DNA of 64,000 bases from Prevotella sp. Its GTDB lineage: Bacteria; Bacteroidota; Bacteroidia; Bacteroidales; Bacteroidaceae. This document shows positions 22,451-33,100 of the stretch, in pieces. The position numbers and the translations under genes were made by a program. The notes under the pieces are model-generated. The model searched no databases, was not told the DNA's origin, and saw only the letters and a program-made list of their open reading frames with translations. The stretch spans positions 35,324 to 99,323 of the forward strand of contig JAFTFO010000018.1 of NCBI GenBank assembly GCA_017449495.1, in the 5' to 3' direction. Position 1 is the stretch's first letter. Every line of letters starts with the position of its first letter.

Positions 22451-23656
22451 ATGGGACAATATCAAGTAGACAAAAACGGTTTCTATGGGGAGTTCGGCGG
22501 GGCATACGTACCGGAGATTCTCTTCAAGTGCGTGCATGATCTGCAGGAGGCCTATCTGCCCATCATCGAGTCGCAGTCGTTCAAGGATGCGTATCACGCG
22601 CTGTTGAAGGACTATGTGGGCAGGCCGTCACCTCTCTATGAGGCAAAGCGGATGAGTGAGAAGTATGGCTGCCGGCTGTTTCTGAAGCGTGAGGATCTGA
22701 ACCATACGGGTGCTCACAAGATCAACAACACCATCGGCCAGATCTTATTGGCGAAGCAGATGGGCAAGACGCGCATCATCGCTGAGACGGGAGCTGGTCA
22801 GCACGGCGTGGCGACGGCGACGGTTTGTGCGCTGATGAACATGAAGTGCGAGGTGTTTATGGGAGCAACCGACGTGGAGCGTCAGCACACGAACGTGGAG
22901 CGGATGAAGATGCTGGGTGCGGAGGTGCACCCCGTGAGGACGGGCAACATGACGCTGAGCGACGCCTGTAGCGAGGCTATCCGTGACTGGTGCTGTCATC
23001 CTGCCGACACGTTCTATATCGTGGGCTCGACGATGGGACCGCATCCGTATCCCGACCTCGTGGCTCGTATGCAGAGCGTCATCTCGGAAGAAATCAAATG
23101 GCAACTTGAGGAAAAGATCGGGCGCGACTATCCCGACTATCTCATTGCCTGTATCGGAGGTGGGTCGAATGCTGCAGGCACTATCTACCACTATATGGAT
23201 GATGAGCGGGTGAAGATCGTGCTGGCAGAGGCGGGTGGTCACGGCTGGGAGACGGACTATACGGCTGCCACCATCCACAAAGGGAGGACAGGCATCCTGC
23301 ACGGGGCGAAGATGCTCGTGATGCAGAATGACGACGGACAGATTGAGGAGGCCTTCACCATCTCGGCAGGTCTCGACTACCCCGGTGTGGGACCGATGCA
23401 CTGTAACATGGCCCAGCAGGGGCGTACCGAGGTGTTGAGCATCAACGACGATGAGGCCATCTATGGTGGTTATGAGTTGACACGGATGGAGGGTATCATC
23501 CCGGCCATCGAGAGTGCCCACGCCATAGCAGCGCTCTCCAAGTTAACGTTCAAGCCAGAGGACGTGGTGGTGCTCACCGTCAGCGGTCGTGGCGACAAGG
23601 ATGTGGAGACGTACCTCAAGAACAAGCAGATGGCAAAGGAATACGGCAATTTCTAA
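22451..23656 (+). CDS. trpB: Tryptophan synthase beta chain
   Basis: A 401-residue PLP enzyme that condenses indole with serine to tryptophan in the cytoplasm. The PLP lysine is Lys90 in HTGAHKINN, and the glycine-rich phosphate loop is GGGSNAAGTIYH. The N-terminus GEFGGAYVPE is typical of the main TrpB class. It is the first structural gene of the operon, the usual Bacteroidetes order, directly behind the attenuator. Its partner TrpA is encoded at the far end. Confidence 0.98.
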   Translation: MGQYQVDKNGFYGEFGGAYVPEILFKCVHDLQEAYLPIIESQSFKDAYHALLKDYVGRPSPLYEAKRMSEKYGCRLFLKREDLNHTGAHKINNTIGQILLAKQMGKTRIIAETGAGQHGVATATVCALMNMKCEVFMGATDVERQHTNVERMKMLGAEVHPVRTGNMTLSDACSEAIRDWCCHPADTFYIVGSTMGPHPYPDLVARMQSVISEEIKWQLEEKIGRDYPDYLIACIGGGSNAAGTIYHYMDDERVKIVLAEAGGHGWETDYTAATIHKGRTGILHGAKMLVMQNDDGQIEEAFTISAGLDYPGVGPMHCNMAQQGRTEVLSINDDEAIYGGYELTRMEGIIPAIESAHAIAALSKLTFKPEDVVVLTVSGRGDKDVETYLKNKQMAKEYGNF

Positions 23657-23659
23657 TGG

Positions 23660-23686
23660 AGAATTGAAAATTGAGGATTGAGAATT
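23660..23686. repeat. heptanucleotide spacer tract trpB-trpE
   Basis: Units AGAATTG, AAAATTG, AGGATTG, AGAATTA run from just after the trpB stop to the trpE start; the A of the ATG at 23687 is the last base of the final unit. Confidence 0.9.
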
Positions 23687-25078
23687 ATGATTACCTATAA
23701 ATATACAACAAACAGCAAGACGATTCTGGCGGATCTGTATACGCCAGTGGGAGTCTACATGCGACTGAGAGACCTCTATCCGCAGAGTGCGCTGATGGAG
23801 AGTTCGGACTATCACGACGCAAACAACTCGCGCTCGTTTATCGGCATCAACCCCATTGCCAGCGTGGCTATCGGGCATGGTATCGCCACCGTCAGCTACC
23901 CCGACGGCAGTACGATGCAGCATGAGGTGAACAGGGAATATCGCTCGGATAAGGCCATCCATGCGCTCATTGACCGCATCGAGGTGGAAGGCGAGGATGC
24001 CGACGTGTGCGGACTCTTCGGCTATACATCGTTCAACGCCGTGCGCTATTTCGAGGATATCCCCGTGAAAGACGAGACTCAGGCGAAGAACGACGCCCCC
24101 GACCTGCTATATATATTATATAAGGTGGTGATCGTGTTCGACCATCATAACAACATGTTGAAGGTGGTGACGCTCGGCGATGCTTCTGATATCGACAGCG
24201 TCCTCAAGGCGATGAACAAGTCGAACGTACAGGCATACGACTTCCACCCCGTGGGTGATGTCAGGAGCACACTGACGGACGATGAGCACAGGGCTAACAT
24301 CCGTCGGGGCATCCAGCACTGTCTGCGCGGCGACGTGTTCCAGATCGTGCTTAGTCGCAGGTTCATCCAGCAATACGAGGGTGATGACTTTAAACTCTAC
24401 CGTGCCCTGCGCAGCATCAACCCCTCGCCCTATCTCTTCTACTTCGACTTTGGCGGCTTCCGCATCTTCGGCTCTTCACCAGAGACGCACTGTCGCATAG
24501 AGGGAAGGCGTGCCTATATCGATCCGATAGCAGGAACGACCAGACGTACAGGTGACGAGGAGGCTGACCGAAGGGGAGCAGAGTATCTGCGCAACGATCC
24601 GAAGGAGAATGCCGAGCACGTGATGCTGGTAGACCTCGCCCGAAACGACCTGAGCAGAAACTGTCACGGGGTGAAGGTGGACTTCTACAAGGACCTGCAG
24701 TATTACTCTCATGTGATCCATCTGGTCAGCCGTGTCAGCGGTGAACTTGATGAGGGTGCTGATCCTATCAAAGCGTTTATCGACACGTTCCCTGCCGGTA
24801 CGCTGAGTGGTGCGCCTAAGGTGCGGGCCATGCAACTGATCTCTGAATACGAACCGCATAACCGTGGTGCCTATGGTGGTTGCATCGGCATCATCGGCCT
24901 CGACGGCTCGCTGAATCAGGCCATTACCATTCGTACGTTCGTCTCACGTAATGGTGAGCTTTGGTTCCAGGCTGGCGGTGGTATCGTGGCCAAGAGTGAT
25001 GTGGAATATGAATTACAGGAAGTGAGCAATAAACTCGGTGCTCTTCGGAAGGCCATCGAGAAAGCAGAAAACTTGTAA
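23687..25078 (+). CDS. trpE: Anthranilate synthase component I
   Basis: A 463-residue chorismate-utilising enzyme that makes anthranilate together with TrpG. Motifs include SSPETHCRI, DPIAGTTRRTGDEEADRRGA, the DLARNDLSR segment, PAGTLSGAPKVRAM and GGGIVAKSDVEYE. The start MITYKYTTNSKT at 23687 is preferred to an upstream in-frame TTG. It is 30 bp after trpB. The product is probably feedback-inhibited by tryptophan, as usual. Confidence 0.97.
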   Translation: MITYKYTTNSKTILADLYTPVGVYMRLRDLYPQSALMESSDYHDANNSRSFIGINPIASVAIGHGIATVSYPDGSTMQHEVNREYRSDKAIHALIDRIEVEGEDADVCGLFGYTSFNAVRYFEDIPVKDETQAKNDAPDLLYILYKVVIVFDHHNNMLKVVTLGDASDIDSVLKAMNKSNVQAYDFHPVGDVRSTLTDDEHRANIRRGIQHCLRGDVFQIVLSRRFIQQYEGDDFKLYRALRSINPSPYLFYFDFGGFRIFGSSPETHCRIEGRRAYIDPIAGTTRRTGDEEADRRGAEYLRNDPKENAEHVMLVDLARNDLSRNCHGVKVDFYKDLQYYSHVIHLVSRVSGELDEGADPIKAFIDTFPAGTLSGAPKVRAMQLISEYEPHNRGAYGGCIGIIGLDGSLNQAITIRTFVSRNGELWFQAGGGIVAKSDVEYELQEVSNKLGALRKAIEKAENL

Positions 25079-25103
25079 TAAACAACTACGAATTTCACGA
25101 ATT

Positions 25104-25667
25104 ATGAAGATAGTTATTATAGATAATTACGACTCGTTTACGTATAACCTGAGTCATTTAGTGAAGGAGTTGGGGGCAGAGGTCACCGTCGTGCGTAACG
25201 ACCAGTTTGAGTTGGCAGACTTAGAGCCCTATAGCAAGATTATCCTCTCGCCCGGTCCCGGCATTCCTTCTGAAGCAGGACTGTTGCTCGACGTCATCCG
25301 TACCTATGCAGGTAAGAAACCCATCTTAGGTGTCTGTCTGGGACATCAGGCCATCGGCGAGGTGTTCGGCGGTAAGTTGGAGAATCTCTCTGATGTGTTC
25401 CACGGTGTAGCCACCCCCTGTCATATTACGGCTGACGATCCCATCTTTAGTGGCATTGAGCGCAACATCACCATCGGGCGCTACCACTCTTGGGTGGTCT
25501 CGAAAGAGAATTTTCCCGACTGTCTGGAGATTACTGCTGAGAGCGACGAAGGACAGGTCATGGCATTGCGCCATAAGACGATGAATGTCCGTGGTATCCA
25601 GTTCCATCCCGAGAGTGTGCTCACTCCCGATGGCAAGAAGATGATTCAGAACTGGATGTATTTATAA
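25104..25667 (+). CDS. trpG: Anthranilate synthase component II, glutamine amidotransferase
   Basis: A 187-residue class I glutamine amidotransferase supplying ammonia to TrpE. The oxyanion strand SPGPGIPSEAG, catalytic Cys in GVCLGHQAI and the C-terminal His-Glu in FHPESVLTPDG are all present. The start MKIVIIDNYDSF at 25104 is the family start; an open frame continues upstream but would add 22 unrelated residues. It is 25 bp after trpE. No p-aminobenzoate synthesis genes are nearby to suggest dual use. Confidence 0.96.
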   Translation: MKIVIIDNYDSFTYNLSHLVKELGAEVTVVRNDQFELADLEPYSKIILSPGPGIPSEAGLLLDVIRTYAGKKPILGVCLGHQAIGEVFGGKLENLSDVFHGVATPCHITADDPIFSGIERNITIGRYHSWVVSKENFPDCLEITAESDEGQVMALRHKTMNVRGIQFHPESVLTPDGKKMIQNWMYL

Positions 25668-25670
25668 TTG

Positions 25671-25697
25671 AGAATTGATAAATGAAAATTGATAATT
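25671..25697. repeat. heptanucleotide spacer tract trpG-trpD
   Basis: Units AGAATTG, ATAAATG, AAAATTG, ATAATTA precede the trpD ATG. Closely similar to the trpB-trpE spacer. Confidence 0.85.
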
Positions 25698-26708
25698 ATG
25701 GCACAGACAATGAAAGACATCCTGAACAGGATGCTGAACCACGAGGAACTGTCTCGTGAAGAAATGAAGAATATTCTGATTGGTATTACTCAGAGTGAGT
25801 ATCCTACGGAGCAGATTACGGCCCTGCTGACGGCCCTGCAGATGCGCGGCGTCACCGTCGACGAACTATTGGGTTTCCGCGATGGTATCTTGGAAACAGG
25901 TGTGCCTGCCATCCTGAATGCTGACCGCTACATCGACGTGGTAGGCACAGGCGGTGACAGGAAGAACACTTTTAACATCTCTACCACCAGTTGTTTCGTG
26001 ATTGCTGGTGCTGGCTATAAAGTAGCCAAGCATGGTAACTATGCCGCTACCTCTGTATCGGGTGCCTCGAATGTGATTGCCCATCATGGTATTAAGTTCA
26101 CGGATGATATTGACAAGTTGAACCGTTCACTCAATGAGGCAGGTATTGTGTATCTGCATGCTCAGTTGTTTGCCAAGGCCATGAAGTTCGTGGGACCCAT
26201 CAGAAAGGCATTGCAGTTCCCCACCATCTTCAACCTCTTGGGTCCATTGGTGAATCCCTCACAGCCTCAGTGTCAATTGCTCGGCGTTGCCAACCTCGAC
26301 CAGATGCGCCTCTACAACCAGGTATATCAGAAGATTGGTATCGACTACGGCATCGTGAACTCTATCGATGGCTACGACGAGATCTCCCTGACAGGCGACT
26401 TTAAGGTGACCACCAACAGTTACGAACGTATCTACAAGCCCAGCGACCTTGGCTTCGAGATTGCCAAGCCTGAGGAACTTGTGGGTGGTGCTACTGAGGA
26501 AGAGGCTGCTGCCATCTTCGACTCTGTGCTCGAGAACCGAGCCCTGCCTGCCCAGAAGAATATCGTGCTGGCCAATGCCGGCTTCGGTATTCAGGTGTTG
26601 GAGAAGGGACAGAAGAGTATCGAGGAGTGTATCGAGATAGCCCGTGAGAGCATCGACAGCGGTGCAGCCCTCAGGATCTTCAAGAAGTTCGTGGAACTGA
26701 ACAGCTAA
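25698..26708 (+). CDS. trpD: Anthranilate phosphoribosyltransferase
   Basis: A 336-residue enzyme joining anthranilate to PRPP. It shows the family loop VVGTGGDRKNTFNIST, KHGNYAATSVSGASN and GPIRKALQFPTIFNLLGPL. The start MAQTMKDIL at 25698 fits the family. It is 30 bp after trpG and is not fused to it. No unusual residues seen. Confidence 0.97.
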   Translation: MAQTMKDILNRMLNHEELSREEMKNILIGITQSEYPTEQITALLTALQMRGVTVDELLGFRDGILETGVPAILNADRYIDVVGTGGDRKNTFNISTTSCFVIAGAGYKVAKHGNYAATSVSGASNVIAHHGIKFTDDIDKLNRSLNEAGIVYLHAQLFAKAMKFVGPIRKALQFPTIFNLLGPLVNPSQPQCQLLGVANLDQMRLYNQVYQKIGIDYGIVNSIDGYDEISLTGDFKVTTNSYERIYKPSDLGFEIAKPEELVGGATEEEAAAIFDSVLENRALPAQKNIVLANAGFGIQVLEKGQKSIEECIEIARESIDSGAALRIFKKFVELNS

Positions 26709-26741
26709 TTATACGACAACGAATTACACGAATTATTTAAT

Positions 26742-27545
26742 ATGGCAGACATTTTAGAAGAGATCGTTGCCCACAAACGACTGGAGGTGGAGCGCTTCAA
26801 GGAGCAGATGAGCGAACAGGAGATTCACCGTCAGGTGGAGCCGTTGCTCGACTTCTCTGTGGCGTCAATGTCACAGGCGCTGACAACTTCCGACAGTGGC
26901 ATCATCGCCGAGTTCAAGAGGAAGTCGCCGTCGAAGGGCTGGATCAAGGAAGAGGGGAAGGCTGATGTCATCCCTCTCTCCTACCAGCAGCATGGTGCTG
27001 CTGCCCTCAGCATCCTCACCGATGAGAAGTACTTCGGTGGCTGCGACGAGTTTATCAAGACGGCCCGCCATTCTGGTGTCAAGATACCGGTGCTCTACAA
27101 GAACTTCGTCATCGACGAATACCAGTTGTTCCAGGCCCGTCTCTGTGGTGCCTCTGCCGTACTGCTCATTGCCGCAGACCTGAAGAAGGCAGAGTGCAAG
27201 ATGCTTCTGAATACGACCCATGAACTGGGACTGGAGGTGCTGTTGGAGATACATTCGGAGTCCGAACTGGAATACGCCGAACTGGAGCCTGACATGTGTG
27301 GTATCAACAACCGTAACCTCGGCTCGTTCGTCACCGATGTCCAGAACTCCTTCCGTCTGGCAGAACTGCTGCCAAAGGAGGCGGTGAAGGTGAGCGAGAG
27401 CGGCATCTCGAACCCGGATACCGTCAGGGCTCTGCGCCTTGCCGGCTTCCAAGGCTTCCTCATCGGCGAGAACTTCATGAAGACCGCCGACCCAGGACAA
27501 GCACTCAGCGATTTCATTGCGAAATTGACAACAGGTAATGGATAA
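26742..27545 (+). CDS. trpC: Indole-3-glycerol phosphate synthase
   Basis: A 267-residue TIM barrel that closes the indole ring. The catalytic motifs EFKRKSPSKGWI, KYFGGCDEFI, PVLYKNFVID, GINNRNLGSF and SESGISNPD are visible. It stands alone, not fused to TrpF, whose gene starts 6 bp later. It follows trpD by 33 bp; that spacer (ACAACGAATTACACGAATTATT) is again repetitive, as is the trpE-trpG spacer. Confidence 0.97.
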   Translation: MADILEEIVAHKRLEVERFKEQMSEQEIHRQVEPLLDFSVASMSQALTTSDSGIIAEFKRKSPSKGWIKEEGKADVIPLSYQQHGAAALSILTDEKYFGGCDEFIKTARHSGVKIPVLYKNFVIDEYQLFQARLCGASAVLLIAADLKKAECKMLLNTTHELGLEVLLEIHSESELEYAELEPDMCGINNRNLGSFVTDVQNSFRLAELLPKEAVKVSESGISNPDTVRALRLAGFQGFLIGENFMKTADPGQALSDFIAKLTTGNG

Positions 27546-27551
27546 TTGTTC

Positions 27552-28181
27552 ATGATGAGTGATTTATTGGTCAAGGTTTGTGGGATGCGCGATGCGGAGA
27601 ACATCCGTGAGGTCGAGGCGCTGGGGATAGACCTGATGGGCTTTATCTTCTGGCCGAAATCGAGCCGTTATGTCAGTGAGCGTCCTGCTTATCTGCCACG
27701 GCAGGCAAAACGGGTGGGCGTGTTTGTGGATGCTGACATCGACGACATCAGGCAAAGGGTGCAGGACTATCGGCTCGACTTCATCCAACTACACGGCCAT
27801 GAGTCGCCAGATTTCGTCCGGCAACTCCGTTCTGTTTGTGGTGATACTGCCATTATCAAAGCCTTCAACATCGCAACGACGGAAGACCTCTTTCAGACAG
27901 AGTCCTATGAAGGCTTGGTGGACTACTTCCTTTTCGATACTAAGGGGAAGTCGGTAGGCGGTAATGGGGAGAAGTTCGATTGGAGCGTTCTCGATGCCTA
28001 TCACGGTCACACCCCTTTCCTGCTCAGTGGCGGCATCGGTCCTGACGATGCGGAGCGAGTGACGACCTTTCTCACCTCTCATAAATGTGCCGGCATCGAC
28101 CTCAACTCCCGCTTCGAACTTGCCCTAGGCCTTAAAGATATCCATCAACTCAAAGAATTTATTAAAAAGATACGAATATGA
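27552..28181 (+). CDS. trpF: Phosphoribosylanthranilate isomerase
   Basis: A 209-residue TIM barrel performing the Amadori rearrangement before TrpC. Family motifs: [12 protein letters not shown] with the catalytic Cys, [22 protein letters not shown], and [11 protein letters not shown] with C-terminal GIDLNSRFE. Start ATG at 27552 or 27555. The last four bases overlap the trpA start (ATGA), indicating translational coupling. Confidence 0.96.
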   Translation: MMSDLLVKVCGMRDAENIREVEALGIDLMGFIFWPKSSRYVSERPAYLPRQAKRVGVFVDADIDDIRQRVQDYRLDFIQLHGHESPDFVRQLRSVCGDTAIIKAFNIATTEDLFQTESYEGLVDYFLFDTKGKSVGGNGEKFDWSVLDAYHGHTPFLLSGGIGPDDAERVTTFLTSHKCAGIDLNSRFELALGLKDIHQLKEFIKKIRI

Positions 28182-28978
28182 ATAAGATTAATAAACTGTT
28201 CGCCGAACGTGGTGACAAGAAACTCCTTTCGCTCTATTTCTGTGCTGGCTGTCCGACTCTTGAGGGTACCGCCGATGTGATCCTTACACTACAGCGACGT
28301 GGTATCGCCATGATCGAGGTGGGCATTCCCTTTAGCGATCCCTTGGCCGACGGCCCCGTCATACAGAGTGCTGCCACACAAGCCCTGAAGAACGGCATGA
28401 GCCTCAAGAAACTCTTTTCCCAGTTGCAGACCATCAAGGATCAGGTGGAGATACCTCTTGTGCTGATGGGCTATCTGAATCCCATCCTCCATTATGGCAT
28501 CGAGGCGTTTTGTCAGTCGTGTGTCGAGGCGGGTGTCAGCGGGGCTATCATTCCTGACCTGCCTTTCGATGACTATCTGAACATTGTCAAACCCGTGGCC
28601 GACAGATACGACCTGCGCATCATCATGCTTATCACCCCAGAGACCTCAGAGGAACGTATCCGCTTCATCGATGACCATACGGATGGCTTTATCTATATGG
28701 TGTCCTCTGCTGCCATCACAGGTACGCAGAAGAGTTTCGACGAACAGAAACAGGCCTATTTCCGTCGTATCAACGGGATGAACCTCCGCAATCCCCGTAT
28801 GATAGGTTTCGGCATCAGCAATGCCCAGACGCTCAAAGCAGCCCAGGACAATGCCGCTGGTGCCATCATCGGCTCGAAGTTCGTCACGTTGTTGAATGAG
28901 GCGTGTCAGGAGGAAACAGCCGACGGCCATTATGCCGAAGTGGCTGTTGACCGTCTGATGGAGGCGCTGGCTAAGTAA
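28178..28978 (+). CDS. trpA: Tryptophan synthase alpha chain
   Basis: A 266-residue TIM barrel that cleaves indole-glycerol phosphate and channels indole to TrpB. The catalytic Glu lies in [18 protein letters not shown] and the catalytic Asp in [10 protein letters not shown]. It ends the operon. The gap to the convergent chromate transporter gene is only 5 bp, with no clear terminator. Confidence 0.97.
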   Translation: MNKINKLFAERGDKKLLSLYFCAGCPTLEGTADVILTLQRRGIAMIEVGIPFSDPLADGPVIQSAATQALKNGMSLKKLFSQLQTIKDQVEIPLVLMGYLNPILHYGIEAFCQSCVEAGVSGAIIPDLPFDDYLNIVKPVADRYDLRIIMLITPETSEERIRFIDDHTDGFIYMVSSAAITGTQKSFDEQKQAYFRRINGMNLRNPRMIGFGISNAQTLKAAQDNAAGAIIGSKFVTLLNEACQEETADGHYAEVAVDRLMEALAK

Positions 28979-28983
28979 AGAGA

Positions 28984-29559
28984 TCAGTAGAGCAACAACA
29001 GCCCCGCGAAACCTGCATAGCAGATCATGCGGATGGGGTTGATCTTCAGATAGCCGGTGCCAAAGGCGGTGGCTGCGAAGAGAGCGCAACTGATGAAGAA
29101 CTGCCAGGGATTCTCCATCGGCGTGGAGAAGTTCTCTTTGTTGCATAGCAACAATGTGGCAGCAGCGAGGAGGCCAACGACGGCAGGGCGCAGACCCGTG
29201 AAGACAGACTGTACCAGTGGGGTGTTCATGTACTTCATGAACATCTTACTGATCAGGATCATCAAGATCAACGAAGGAAGTACCAAGGCTAAGGTGGAAG
29301 TAGCGGAGCCGAGGACGGCCATCATATTTCCATAACCCGCATTGTGGATGGCGGTATAACCGCAGTAGGTGGCAGAGTTGATGCCAATAGGACCCGGCGT
29401 CATCTGCGAGATGGCAACGATATCCGTAAACTCGGCCGTCGAGAGCCAGTGATGCGTTTCCACCGTCTCGTGCTGAATCAGCGACAGCATCCCATAGCCC
29501 CCTCCGAATCCGAAGAGGCCTATCATGAAGAATGTATAGAACAGACTGAGAAATATCAT
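28984..29559 (-). CDS. Chromate transporter (ChrA family), second half-size subunit
   Basis: A 191-residue inner-membrane protein with five to six hydrophobic segments. The motif GLFGFGGGYGMLSLIQHE matches the N-terminal signature of CHR-family half-transporters, with the repeated ISQMTPGPIGINSATY. It is paired with the next upstream CHR gene; such pairs work together. Chromate efflux is the named family function but the physiological anion is uncertain. It is probably transcribed with purL. Confidence 0.92.
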   Translation of the reverse strand: MIFLSLFYTFFMIGLFGFGGGYGMLSLIQHETVETHHWLSTAEFTDIVAISQMTPGPIGINSATYCGYTAIHNAGYGNMMAVLGSATSTLALVLPSLILMILISKMFMKYMNTPLVQSVFTGLRPAVVGLLAAATLLLCNKENFSTPMENPWQFFISCALFAATAFGTGYLKINPIRMICYAGFAGLLLLY

Positions 29560-29564
29560 TTGGC

Positions 29565-30113
29565 TTAACTACTTAACTTCTGACTACCTAACTTCCCATA
29601 GAGATAACCGCAGATTCCTGCTATTATTATAATATAAATAGGTGAGACGCCGAGCGCCCAGATGGCGAGGGCACAGACGACGGGGATCCAGATGGTGTAG
29701 CGGTTCAACTTCGCCCGTTGTCCTAAACGGAAGGTGGGTACGGCGATGAGTGCCACTACCGCAGGACGGATGCCTCGGAAGATGGCTGCCACCACACGGT
29801 TGTCCTCAAACTGCTTGAAGAAGATGGCAATGGCAAGGATGATGAGGAACGAGGGCAGGGCGGTGCCGAGGGCTGTGGCGATGGCGCCTTTCACCTTGCG
29901 CAGCTTATAGCCGATGAAGATGGCGATATTGATGGCAAAGACACCCGGGCAACTCTGGGCAATGGCTATCAGGTCGAGCATCTCTTCCTTCGATACCCAT
30001 TGCTTCCTGTTGACCACCTCTTCCTCTATCAAAGGTATCATGGCATATCCACCACCGAGGGTGAATATGCCAATCTTAAAGAATGTCTTAAATGAATCCC
30101 AATAGATATTCAT
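29565..30113 (-). CDS. Chromate transporter (ChrA family), first half-size subunit
   Basis: A 182-residue inner-membrane CHR-domain protein, recognised by FFKIGIFTLGGGYAMIPLIEE and IAQSCPGVFAINIAIFIGY. It pairs with the gene 5 bp downstream; together they correspond to one full-length ChrA. It follows purL after 12 bp made of an octanucleotide tract, so purine synthesis and this transporter share a transcript. The reason for that link is unclear. Confidence 0.92.
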   Translation of the reverse strand: MNIYWDSFKTFFKIGIFTLGGGYAMIPLIEEEVVNRKQWVSKEEMLDLIAIAQSCPGVFAINIAIFIGYKLRKVKGAIATALGTALPSFLIILAIAIFFKQFEDNRVVAAIFRGIRPAVVALIAVPTFRLGQRAKLNRYTIWIPVVCALAIWALGVSPIYIIIIAGICGYLYGKLGSQKLSS

Positions 30114-30142
30114 TATCTCATTCTTTCATTCTTTCATTTTTT
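30111..30142. repeat. octanucleotide tract at the purL stop and transporter start
   Basis: On the plus strand CATTATCT, CATTCTTT, CATTCTTT, CATTTTTT. The tract contains the stop codon of purL and the start codon of the next gene. Confidence 0.85.
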
Positions 30143-33100
30143 CCTCGACCCATTTGCGTGCATTGACGAAGGCTTCAATCCACGGCGTTACCTCGTCGTT
30201 ACGGCGGTTAGCAGGATACCAGGCGTTCTGCCAGGGGAAGAAGGCGCGCTCCAAGTGCGGCATCATGCAGAGATGACGACCATCCTCAGAGCAGATACCT
30301 GCCACATTATAGTCTGAGCCGTTAGGATTGGCGGGATAGCCGGCATAGTTGTACTTGGCAATCACGTTGTAACTGCTCTCAGCCTCAGGCAGATGGAACT
30401 TACCCTCACCGTGGGCCACCCACAGACCGAGCTTCGAACCACTCAGCGAGCCGAACATCACACTATTGTTCTGTGGGATGCTGAGGCTGATGAATGCACT
30501 CTCGAACTTATGCGAGTCGTTGTGCAGCATCTTGGCACCCTTCGCGCCAGTAAGGCCGAGTTCCACCATCAACTGGCAACCGTTGCAGATACCAAGCGAC
30601 AGGGTATCCTTGCGGGCATAGAACTTATCAAGGGCTTCCTTGGCCTTCGGGTTGAAGAGGAACGCACCAGCCCAACCCTTAGCCGAGCCGAGTACGTCGC
30701 TATTAGAGAAGCCACCACAGAAGACGATGAGGTTCACCTCCTCGAGTGTCTCGCGACCCGTAATCAGGTCAGTCATCATCACGTCCTTCACGTCGAAGCC
30801 GGCGAGATAGAGCATATAAGCCATCTCACGCTCACCGTTCGTTCCTTTCTCACGGATGATGGCAGCCTTGGGAAGTGAAGAGTGAAGAGTGAAGAGTGAA
30901 GAATCTTTCCAGCGGTCGGGGTTGAGGCCGTACTGGGCGAGTTTGCCTGTGAAGCCCTTGGGGAACTTCATCTCCAGAGGCTGATGCTTGTAGTTCTCGA
31001 AGCGCTCCTTGGCCTTACCGTTGAAGCTCTGCTTGCGGTCGAGCAGGTAAGAGGTCTTATACCAGACGTCGCGCAGATGGTCGATGCCTAGTTTTATACT
31101 AGCATTGCTAGCCTGACTAGTATGACTAGCCTGACTAGAGAGGTTAGGATAAATTATCTCAATCTCTCGGGAATCCTCTACGGGGTAGCCGATCTTAGCG
31201 AAGCCGACACCCATCTCTTCCATGAAGTCCTTGAAGTCCTGCTTGTGTTCGTCGCTCACCTCAATCACCACACCCGGGTTCTCGGCAAAGAGTGCCTTCA
31301 CGATGTCGCCATCCTTGCAGATGTCGTGCAGGTTGATATGCAGACCACCCTTTGTGTTGGCGAAGCACATCTCTAATAAGGTCGTGATCAGACCACCAGC
31401 CGAAATATCGTGACCAGCCATGATCCATCCCTTCTTGACCAGTTCCTGGATGGCGTTGAAGGCGTCGCAGAAGTATTCGGGGTTCTTCACCGTCGGCACG
31501 TCGTCGCCCACCTTACCTAAACTCTGGGCGAAGGCAGAGCCACCAAGGCGCTGCTCGTCGAACGAGAAGTCGATATGATAGAGCGAGGCGTTCTTGTCGT
31601 TCACCAAGACAGGCGATACCACCTTCTTGATGTCGCTGACCTCACCGCCTGCCGATACGATGACTGTTCCTGGAGAGATGATCTTCTCGCCGTTGGGATA
31701 CTGCTGACTCAACGAGAGCGAGTCCTTACCCGTCGGCACGTTGATATGCAGGTCGCAGCAGAAGTCGGAGAGGGCTTTCACACCAGCATAGAGGCGGGCA
31801 TCCTCACCCTCTTGCGAGCGGCAGGGCCACATCCAGTTGGCAGAGAGTGATATGCTGTCCATTCCCTCAGCCATCGGTGCCCAGACGATGTTCGTCAGAG
31901 CCTCGGCTACAGAGAGCACGGAGCCAGCAGCAGGATTAGCCAGACCAGCCTGAGGCGCATGGCCTAAGGCGGTGGCGATACCCTTCACGCCGCGATAGTC
32001 GAGGGCCACGACACCACAGTCGCTCAACGGCAACTGTATCTCGCCCTGACATTGCTGGCGGGCAATCTTTCCTGTCACGGAGCGGTCTACCTTGTTCGTC
32101 AGCCAGTCCTTACAGGCGACGGCCTCTAACTGAAGCACGCGCTCCAAGTATTCGTTGATCTTATCCTGAGAATACTTCACATTCTCATAGTGGCGCTCGA
32201 CGGTCTTGTCTCGCATGATGGTCTTCGGCGAGTGGCCGAACATCTGGGCCACGTCGAGGTCGAAGGGCTTCACGCCGTCACCCTGCTTGAACGAGAAGTG
32301 GGCGTCGCCTGTGGTCTCGCCGACCACATACAGCGGAGCACGCTCACGCTCGGCGATCTTGCGGACATGTTCGATATGCTTCTCGTCGATGAGCAGGCCC
32401 ATTCGCTCCTGACTCTCGTTGGCGATGATCTCCTTTGAGCTCAGCGTCTGGTCGCCGATAGGCAGTTTGGTCATATCGATCTCACCGCCGCACTCCTCAA
32501 CCAACTCGGAGAGACAGTTCAGGTGTCCGGCAGAGCCGTGGTCGTGGATAGAGACGACGGGGTTCACATCCTCCTCGCAGAGGGCACGCACCAGGTTATA
32601 GGCACGCTTCTGCATCTCAGGGTTCGCACGCTGCACGGCGTTCAACTCGATGCCGTTGCTGTAGCGACCTGTATCGACAGACGACACAGAGCCACCGCCC
32701 AAGCCGATGCGATAGTTGTCGCCACCCACGACGACGACCTTATTACCCTTCTGGGGCTCCTTCTTCAGGCAGTCGCGCTTCGTGCCATAGCCCACACCGC
32801 CAGCCAGCATGATCACCTTGTCGTAGGCATACTTCTCCTTGCCCTCCTGGTGCTCGAAGGTCAGCACGGAACCGCAGATCAGCGGCTGGCCGAACTTATT
32901 ACCGAAGTCGGAGGCGCCATTCGAGGCCTTGGTCAGAATCTGCTGAGGTGTCTGATAGAGCCACTGGCGTACGGGCATGATATCCTCCCAGTCTCTTGCT
33001 TCCCCATCATCCAGTCTTGGGTAGGCCGTCATATATACCGCCGTTCCTGCGATAGGCCAGGAGCCGACGCCACCACCCATACGGTCGCGGATCTCACCGC